Shown here piece by piece: positions 7,164 to 11,331 of a stretch of 11,331 bases of DNA. The first letter of the stretch is position 1, and each line of letters starts with the position of its first letter. Made by a program: the position numbers and the translations under genes. The DNA is taken from assembly GCA_030727685.1 (NCBI GenBank), contig JANRBC010000166.1, positions 1 to 11,331 of the forward strand. Direction: 5' to 3'. The notes beneath the pieces are model-generated. The model saw nothing but the letters and a program-made list of their open reading frames with translations. It had not been told where the DNA came from and did no database searches. This DNA comes from Ilumatobacteraceae bacterium. Lineage in GTDB: Bacteria > Actinomycetota > Acidimicrobiia > Acidimicrobiales > Ilumatobacteraceae.

Positions 7164-7164
7164 A

Positions 7165-7791
7165 GTGAAAATACTTAGTCGGGTTTTTCTTGCGGTCGCG
7201 GTCGTGGCGGTTTCGTTAGTCTCAGGCGTGGCTGCAGGTGCAGCGACAAATGATTCAACCACGACAACCACATTGACGCCGTCTACGACATCGACGGTCG
7301 TGCCAGCACCGACTGCAGCCGAAGTCTCATCGCAGTATCCGACTCGTGCCTTAAGGTTTCCGCCGTACTCACGCTTGAATCCACCAGAGCTGCCAAGCAA
7401 ATCTGGCAGTGGACGAAGAGTCATTTACAAAAATAGTGTGCAGTGGGTTTGGGTTGTTGATGCTCAAAATAATGTCGTACGTGCGATGCCTGTCTCGGGT
7501 CGTCGTGGTGTGCCGAGATCTGGAGAATACAAAGTCAACAGTCAGTCGTTGCGCTCGTTCAGTCTCGACTTTGAAGGCGTGTGGTTCAACAATATGACAC
7601 GGTTTGCGCTAGGTCCGGCCGGTGGCAACATTGGCTTTCATGACATACCGAAGAAAGATGGCAAGGTGATGCAAACAGAAAACCAACTTGGCACTTTTCG
7701 AGGCAGTGGTTGCATTCGCATGAGCCCAGTTGATGCCAAATTTATTTTTAAGTTCGCGAAACCTGGCACGAAAGTAGTCGTACTGCCTTAA
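7165..7791 (+). CDS. Secreted L,D-transpeptidase (YkuD domain)
   Basis: Probable peptidoglycan-modifying enzyme that forms or exchanges cross-links through a cysteine thioacyl intermediate outside the membrane. From the GTG at 7165 the protein has 208 residues: a signal peptide (basic KILSR, then a hydrophobic stretch to about 26, with likely cleavage near AGA-A), a Thr/Ser-rich flexible linker (about 30-50), and a YkuD domain (about 85-208). Catalytic signature: H159 in GFHDIP and GSGCIRMSP (180-188) with nucleophile C183 and R185. The frame is open upstream to 6955 inside the permease gene, but the GTG gives a clean signal peptide and begins one base after the permease stop, suggesting coupled translation; no strong ribosome site is seen. 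The short length and the absence of LysM or Ig-like domains indicate a minimal enzyme. Confidence 0.93.
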   Translation: MKILSRVFLAVAVVAVSLVSGVAAGAATNDSTTTTTLTPSTTSTVVPAPTAAEVSSQYPTRALRFPPYSRLNPPELPSKSGSGRRVIYKNSVQWVWVVDAQNNVVRAMPVSGRRGVPRSGEYKVNSQSLRSFSLDFEGVWFNNMTRFALGPAGGNIGFHDIPKKDGKVMQTENQLGTFRGSGCIRMSPVDAKFIFKFAKPGTKVVVLP

Positions 7792-7800
7792 AGGTTTCGA

Positions 7801-7829
7801 GTTAAAAACGAGCGAGTTCGGTTTTTAAC
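7801..7829. terminator. Perfect inverted repeat at the transpeptidase/DUF885 junction
   Basis: GTTAAAAAC (7801-7809) and GTTTTTAAC (7821-7829) are perfect reverse complements separated by eleven bases. The left arm holds the stop codon of the DUF885 gene (TTA at 7802-7804 on this strand), and the repeat begins ten bases after the transpeptidase stop. The stem is AT-rich and its right arm carries a five-T run, so it may terminate transcription from the left and perhaps both ways. Confidence 0.5.
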
Positions 7830-9496
7830 AAATCAAGACCCAAGTTTCCAAGGTCAAGTGCGTACGCGTGCCAGGCACGTAAGTCAAAGTTCGCCCCGTG
7901 CTTGCGTTTTGCATCTTCGCGCAACGACAACCAAACTCTTTCGCCAAGTTTGTATGAGATCGCCTGTGCAGGCCAACCCAAATAGCGGTTGATTTCTGAT
8001 TTGTTGAATTCGTCATCGCTTGAAGAGCGAGCCGACAAAAACTCAAGAGCCAACTCTGGAGTCCACGCTTGGCCTCCGTGCCACTTTGACTCTTTTGGAA
8101 TTGTAAATTCGCAATGCATGCCGATGTCGACAACGATTCGTGCTGCCCGAAACGCTTGCGCGTATAAATAGCCGAGTCGGTATTCGGGTTTGCTCAAGAA
8201 ACCCAATTCATCCATTAATCGTTCGGCGTAAAGCGCCCAACCTTCGCCGTGCCCACTGACAAATTCGTTGCGCTGAAAGCGCGAGAGTTTTTCTGAGTTG
8301 ACAGTCGCCATTCCAATTTGCAGGTGATGACCAGGCACGCCCTCGTGATACGCAGTCGTTGGTTCACTCCAAAGTGGAAACCTCTTGCGTCCATTTGCGG
8401 GGTACCAAGTTCGACCCGGTCGAGAAAGGTCTTCGCTTGGCGGTGTGTAATACATTGCGGCCGCACCACCTGGTGGCGAGATCATTGCCTCGACACGATG
8501 GATTTCTTTTGGAATGTCAAAATGGTTTTCGCGAATTAAAAACGACATCGCGTCATCCATTAACTTTTGTAACCATTCACGTAGGTTTTCTTCGCCCTCG
8601 ATGCTGTGCTGTGGGTCGGTGTCAAGAAAGTGGCGAACTTCGTCAAGCGTCGCATTTGGTTTTATCTCTTTTGCAGTTTTTACTAATTCGGCATCGAGAC
8701 GAGAAACTTCGGCGAAACCCCACTCATATGCTTCACGTGCGTCGACGCTCATGCCCATAAATCGGCGGCGTGCGAGTGCATGTCGCTCTGGGCCAACGCC
8801 GTTGCGCGGGTCGGCTGCTGGGGCATATGTTTGGCGCAAAAACTTTGCTGTCTCGGCCATTGAGTTTGATGCGTCAATCGCAGCGCGACGTAGTTCTTCG
8901 AGCGGTGCGCCTTTTACGTTGCTTGCGCTTTCGGCGAACTGAGTGAAAAACCCGGGCGATGTTGGTGTGCCGGCCCAGGTCTCGAGTTGTTCTGCCACAA
9001 CGATCGCCTGACGACGGGGCGCCACTACTTTTCGCGAAATACCAAGAGTCCAACTCTCTTGCATACTCGCAAATGCAGTCGGTACTGCTTGCATTCTTTC
9101 TGCAATTGTCTTCCAGTTGTCGGCCGTTGCAGTTGGCATCAAGTCAAAGATCGCTCGCGCCGAGTCGACATCGCCCGCAAGCACGCGAATCGAACGCAGG
9201 TGCTCACCCGCGTCGTATTCGAGTGTCGACATTTCAAGTGAATTTCGCAATACTCCAGCCGCGAGGCGATCGCGGTCTGCTGTTGTGTCGAGTGAATTCA
9301 ACTTGTTTAAAGTTGATCGAGTTATCTCGTGGCGTTGATCGTGACCTCGTGGGCTGAAGTCAGTCATCTCGTGGTCGTGACCAGCAATGCCGAGTGCAGT
9401 GGCAAGACCAGGGTCGCTTTCGGCTAGTTGTTCGATGTATTGATCTGAAAGTTGATAGACGGGCGAAAGTTGTTCGGGGGTTTGCGTTGAGGTCAT
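7802..9496 (-). CDS. DUF885 family zinc-peptidase-like protein
   Basis: A 564-residue protein of the DUF885 family, predicted helical metallopeptidases distantly like the M3/M32 clans. The probable metal site is HEGVPGHH (384-391), an HE-x4-H variant of HEXXH, with E418 of GHGEGWALYAERLMDELG downstream as the likely third ligand. Other conserved-looking segments are EAMISPPGGAAAMYYTPP (336-353) and the C-terminal NRYLGWPAQAISYKLGER (503-520). No signal peptide or membrane segment is visible, although many relatives are secreted lipoproteins, so this copy is probably cytosolic; the length is typical of the family. Substrate unknown; peptide or amide hydrolysis is inferred from the fold. The ATG at 9496 is preceded by TAGGGT ending six bases away, whose AGGG could also act as a weak ribosome site. 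Divergent from the dehydrogenase gene. Confidence 0.88.
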   Translation of the reverse strand: MTSTQTPEQLSPVYQLSDQYIEQLAESDPGLATALGIAGHDHEMTDFSPRGHDQRHEITRSTLNKLNSLDTTADRDRLAAGVLRNSLEMSTLEYDAGEHLRSIRVLAGDVDSARAIFDLMPTATADNWKTIAERMQAVPTAFASMQESWTLGISRKVVAPRRQAIVVAEQLETWAGTPTSPGFFTQFAESASNVKGAPLEELRRAAIDASNSMAETAKFLRQTYAPAADPRNGVGPERHALARRRFMGMSVDAREAYEWGFAEVSRLDAELVKTAKEIKPNATLDEVRHFLDTDPQHSIEGEENLREWLQKLMDDAMSFLIRENHFDIPKEIHRVEAMISPPGGAAAMYYTPPSEDLSRPGRTWYPANGRKRFPLWSEPTTAYHEGVPGHHLQIGMATVNSEKLSRFQRNEFVSGHGEGWALYAERLMDELGFLSKPEYRLGYLYAQAFRAARIVVDIGMHCEFTIPKESKWHGGQAWTPELALEFLSARSSSDDEFNKSEINRYLGWPAQAISYKLGERVWLSLREDAKRKHGANFDLRAWHAYALDLGNLGLDLLKTELARF

Positions 9497-9502
9497 GGCT
9501 TT

Positions 9503-9508
9503 ACCCTA
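9503..9508 (-). promoter_or_regulatory. Candidate -10 box for the DUF885 gene
   Basis: TAGGGT on the minus strand matches TAnnnT and ends six bases before the ATG at 9496. The AGGG inside it sits about seven bases from the ATG, so the same bases could instead be a ribosome site. Confidence 0.38.
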
Positions 9509-9521
9509 GGCAGTTTTCATG

Positions 9522-9527
9522 TAATGC
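9522..9527 (+). promoter_or_regulatory. Candidate -10 box for the short-chain dehydrogenase gene
   Basis: TAATGC ends seven bases before the GTG start at 9535. It lacks the final T of the consensus and is the weakest of the boxes listed, but the distance fits the pattern of its neighbours. Confidence 0.28.
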
Positions 9528-9534
9528 TCAAAGT

Positions 9535-10299
9535 GTGTCGAATCGGAAACTTGCTTTAATTACGGGTGCCTCTTCGGGCATTGGTCGCGAGTTTGCCAGA
9601 TTCTTGGCAAAAAGTGGATACGACATAATCGCAGTGGCACGTCGTCGCGAACTTCTTGAATCACTAGCCAGCGAACTTCAAGTTTTTTGCGCACAGACGA
9701 AAGTTGTCGTTGCTGATCTAAGCACGAGTGTCGGTGTGCAAAGTGTCATTGATGAAGCGAGCAGTGTCGACTTTTTAGTGTTAAACGCGGGCATCACTCG
9801 GGCTGCACGAGTTGGCTCGACATCGGGAGACGAAATTACAAAACTAAATACATTATTGGCAACTGGTGTCGTTGAAGTTTGCGAGGCAATAGTGCCCAAG
9901 ATGATGCAGCGCAAGATGGGTTGCGTCGTAATCGTCTCGAGCATCGCCGCGTTTACACCGATGCCAAAGTCAGCGCTTTACGCCGCAGCAAAGAGTTATG
10001 TGACCTCTTACGGTCGAAGTTTGAATATGGAGGTTCGCAAATCAGGAGTGCAGGTTTGCGTCGTTTGCCCAGGTTATGTGCGAACTGATTTGCATCAGCA
10101 GGCTGGGCTTACGCATTTGCGCGAGCGAGTGCCGAAGTGGCTCTGGATTAATAGTGACGATGTCGTCGAGGTTGCGCTACGCGGTTTGCGCAAGAACAAG
10201 AGCGTCGTCGTGCCAGGTGCCATTTATCGTTTAGCGCGACCATTTCTTGGTTCTAGAGTTGCGCAAACAATTTGGCAACGCACAACCAGCCGAAAATAA
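9535..10299 (+). CDS. Short-chain dehydrogenase/reductase (classical SDR)
   Basis: A 254-residue NAD(P)-dependent oxidoreductase with a Rossmann fold; the substrate is not predictable. Motifs in order: TGASSGIG (10-17) for the dinucleotide, an ARRRE segment after the second strand (35-39) whose arginines suggest NADP(H), D61-L62, LNAGIT (83-88), catalytic S136 in VSSIAAF, Y149 and K153 in YAAAK, and CPGYVRTD (178-185). This is the complete classical catalytic set. The sequence resembles DltE/YqjQ-type short-chain dehydrogenases. The GTG at 9535 is chosen because it starts eight residues before the first strand's glycine motif; an upstream in-frame extension to 9394 would lie within the divergent DUF885 gene. 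No in-frame ATG is available. It converges on the partial gene to its right. Confidence 0.94.
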   Translation: MSNRKLALITGASSGIGREFARFLAKSGYDIIAVARRRELLESLASELQVFCAQTKVVVADLSTSVGVQSVIDEASSVDFLVLNAGITRAARVGSTSGDEITKLNTLLATGVVEVCEAIVPKMMQRKMGCVVIVSSIAAFTPMPKSALYAAAKSYVTSYGRSLNMEVRKSGVQVCVVCPGYVRTDLHQQAGLTHLRERVPKWLWINSDDVVEVALRGLRKNKSVVVPGAIYRLARPFLGSRVAQTIWQRTTSRK

Positions 10300-10305
10300 G
10301 TTTCG
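10291..10305. terminator. Short inverted repeat around the dehydrogenase stop
   Basis: CGAAA-ataag-TTTCG, five base pairs around a loop that contains the TAA stop (10297-10299). It lies just before the stop of the convergent partial gene (10307-10309). The stem is too short to call a terminator with confidence and is listed because it resembles the other convergent junctions. Confidence 0.25.
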
Positions 10306-10306
10306 A

Positions 10307-11331
10307 CTAGTTAGTTGATTTATCACGCAAGTGACGACCAACATAGGCGATGACAATTTCGTTTGTAGTCGTGTCGTGATAAAAGTGAATTCGCGCATCG
10401 CCACAACGAATATGGGGTTTTGCCAGAATATTCACACCCTTCCATTCGATCGCATAGTCCTGTGCATAACGGTTTTCTGCTTCATCGCTAATTGATGCGG
10501 CGAAGTTGCTGAGTTGTTGATTGCAGTAGATGTTAAAGACATTTGGCGCAAAGTCGCCACGTTGCAAACGCGCCGCCAGGTTGTTTAGCTCAACCAAGTT
10601 TGAATACACACGACGTCCGTTCATAAGGTGTGAATTGTTCGCCGAATCAACCGCTCGATTATGAAACACGAGGTTGGTGAGATTTTTTTGAGCGTAAGCG
10701 ACAGCATCTGCAACTTTGTCGAGATAACTCTTGTCTTCGTCCATCAAAAGAAAGGTTGCGAGTTGATCGTAGGCTCGGTCGCGCTCTTCGGCTTTTTGTG
10801 CACTGAGCATGTCTGTAAGAGTTGCGTTTTCGAGAAGCCCGGCATTTTCTTCCAAAAGTTCGCGGTTCGCTCGGCGTAATTCTTCGATCTGTGAGGTTGA
10901 TGTCGTTGCTGACTGGTCAGTATTTGTAGTTGGTGCTGCCTTTTTGACTTGGTCGTGCAATCGCTTTTTTGGTGGTGCCAAAACGAGCGTGGCAAGCGAG
11001 CCGATTGATGCCGCAATCAGTTGTTTGACAAGCTCGTCGTCATCTTGTTGATGAAAGTTTTCTACTTCGGCCCCACGGGGCCACACAACTGTGATCCAAC
11101 TCGACGAGATAATTCGCGCGCCATGCAAGTTGTTGAAAGCTTCTTCTGCTGCATGCGAGGCGATATGAGCAAGATGCGCGATACCCGCAAGCTGTATTGC
11201 AGTATCCGAGTTAGTAACCGCACGGGGTTTGCCAACAACTGTTTCAATAACAATCGGCAGTCGTCGACCTGGAGCTTCGGCAAAAGCAGCAAGAGACTGA
11301 CCAGTCAGTTGATCATTGGCGATAATAATTT
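10307..11331 (-). CDS. Unrecognised coiled-coil protein, N-terminus beyond window
   Basis: The reading frame is open from the TAG at 10307-10309 to the right edge, giving at least 340 residues; the 5' end is missing. The TTG at 11128 could start a 273-residue product, but the 67 codons upstream have no stop and look like protein (GRRLPIVIETVVGKPRAV, then AIQLAGIAHLAHIA), so I treat it as one longer gene. Layout in the visible part: a mixed alpha/beta N-terminal region ending in ARIISSSWITVVWPRG (about 70-86); a linker with helix and basic stretch (about 98-130); a Thr/Ser/Gln-rich segment; a coiled coil rich in Glu, Leu and Arg (about 146-190); a helical domain (about 195-285); and a C-terminal beta hairpin with RIHFYHD and IVIAYVGRHLRDKST (about 312-339). 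No catalytic motif is evident. The terminal hairpin loosely recalls RelE/HigB-like proteins; this is weak inference. Confidence 0.78.
   Translation of the reverse strand, partial: IIIANDQLTGQSLAAFAEAPGRRLPIVIETVVGKPRAVTNSDTAIQLAGIAHLAHIASHAAEEAFNNLHGARIISSSWITVVWPRGAEVENFHQQDDDELVKQLIAASIGSLATLVLAPPKKRLHDQVKKAAPTTNTDQSATTSTSQIEELRRANRELLEENAGLLENATLTDMLSAQKAEERDRAYDQLATFLLMDEDKSYLDKVADAVAYAQKNLTNLVFHNRAVDSANNSHLMNGRRVYSNLVELNNLAARLQRGDFAPNVFNIYCNQQLSNFAASISDEAENRYAQDYAIEWKGVNILAKPHIRCGDARIHFYHDTTTNEIVIAYVGRHLRDKSTN

Noticed and set aside
6955..7164. A 70-residue upstream extension of the L,D-transpeptidase inside the permease gene
   Set aside because: It would bury a clear signal peptide in the interior of the protein. 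The extra sequence is an out-of-frame reading of the permease.
8359..8942. Two overlapping plus-strand frames of 133 and 142 residues
   Set aside because: Both are antisense to the DUF885 gene, rich in Arg, Ser and Cys as expected of shadow frames, and have no domain features.

Overview
This 11.3 kb window is a compact stretch of bacterial chromosome with ten complete protein genes and one that runs off the right edge. No gap between genes exceeds about 70 bases, and I see no RNA genes, insertion sequences, CRISPR arrays or broken genes. The base composition is roughly balanced. The mix of genes (MpaB/DUF2236 oxygenase, DUF885 peptidase, a secreted YkuD transpeptidase with a Thr-rich linker, tryptophan dioxygenase with kynureninase), the GTG starts, the near absence of Shine-Dalgarno sites and the recurrent TAnnnT boxes 6-8 bases before start codons suggest an actinobacterium, perhaps an aquatic Acidimicrobiia-type lineage. 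The lineage is an inference; there is no marker gene here.

Layout: 23-997 (+) agmatine deiminase family enzyme; 1001-2551 (-) type I sulfatase; 2554-2943 (-) SRPBCC-fold protein; 2987-3802 (-) tryptophan 2,3-dioxygenase; 3816-5084 (+) kynureninase; 5070-5957 (-) MpaB/DUF2236 oxygenase; 6027-7163 (+) AI-2E family permease; 7165-7791 (+) secreted L,D-transpeptidase; 7802-9496 (-) DUF885 peptidase; 9535-10299 (+) short-chain dehydrogenase; 10307 to the window end (-) an unrecognised coiled-coil protein lacking its N-terminus. The genes alternate in convergent and divergent pairs.

The best metabolic story is tryptophan breakdown. Dioxygenase and kynureninase start only 13 bases apart on opposite strands and would catalyse the first and third steps of tryptophan to anthranilate plus alanine. 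The second step, kynurenine formamidase, has no candidate here. The dioxygenase probably heads an operon with the SRPBCC protein and the sulfatase, whose link to tryptophan is unclear. The permease and transpeptidase are one base apart and probably co-transcribed.

Two patterns recur. Start codons at divergent junctions have a -10-like box at the distance expected for leaderless mRNAs, and convergent junctions carry inverted repeats that include or adjoin stop codons. The least explained object is the partial gene at the right edge. I did not find a clear new multi-gene system.
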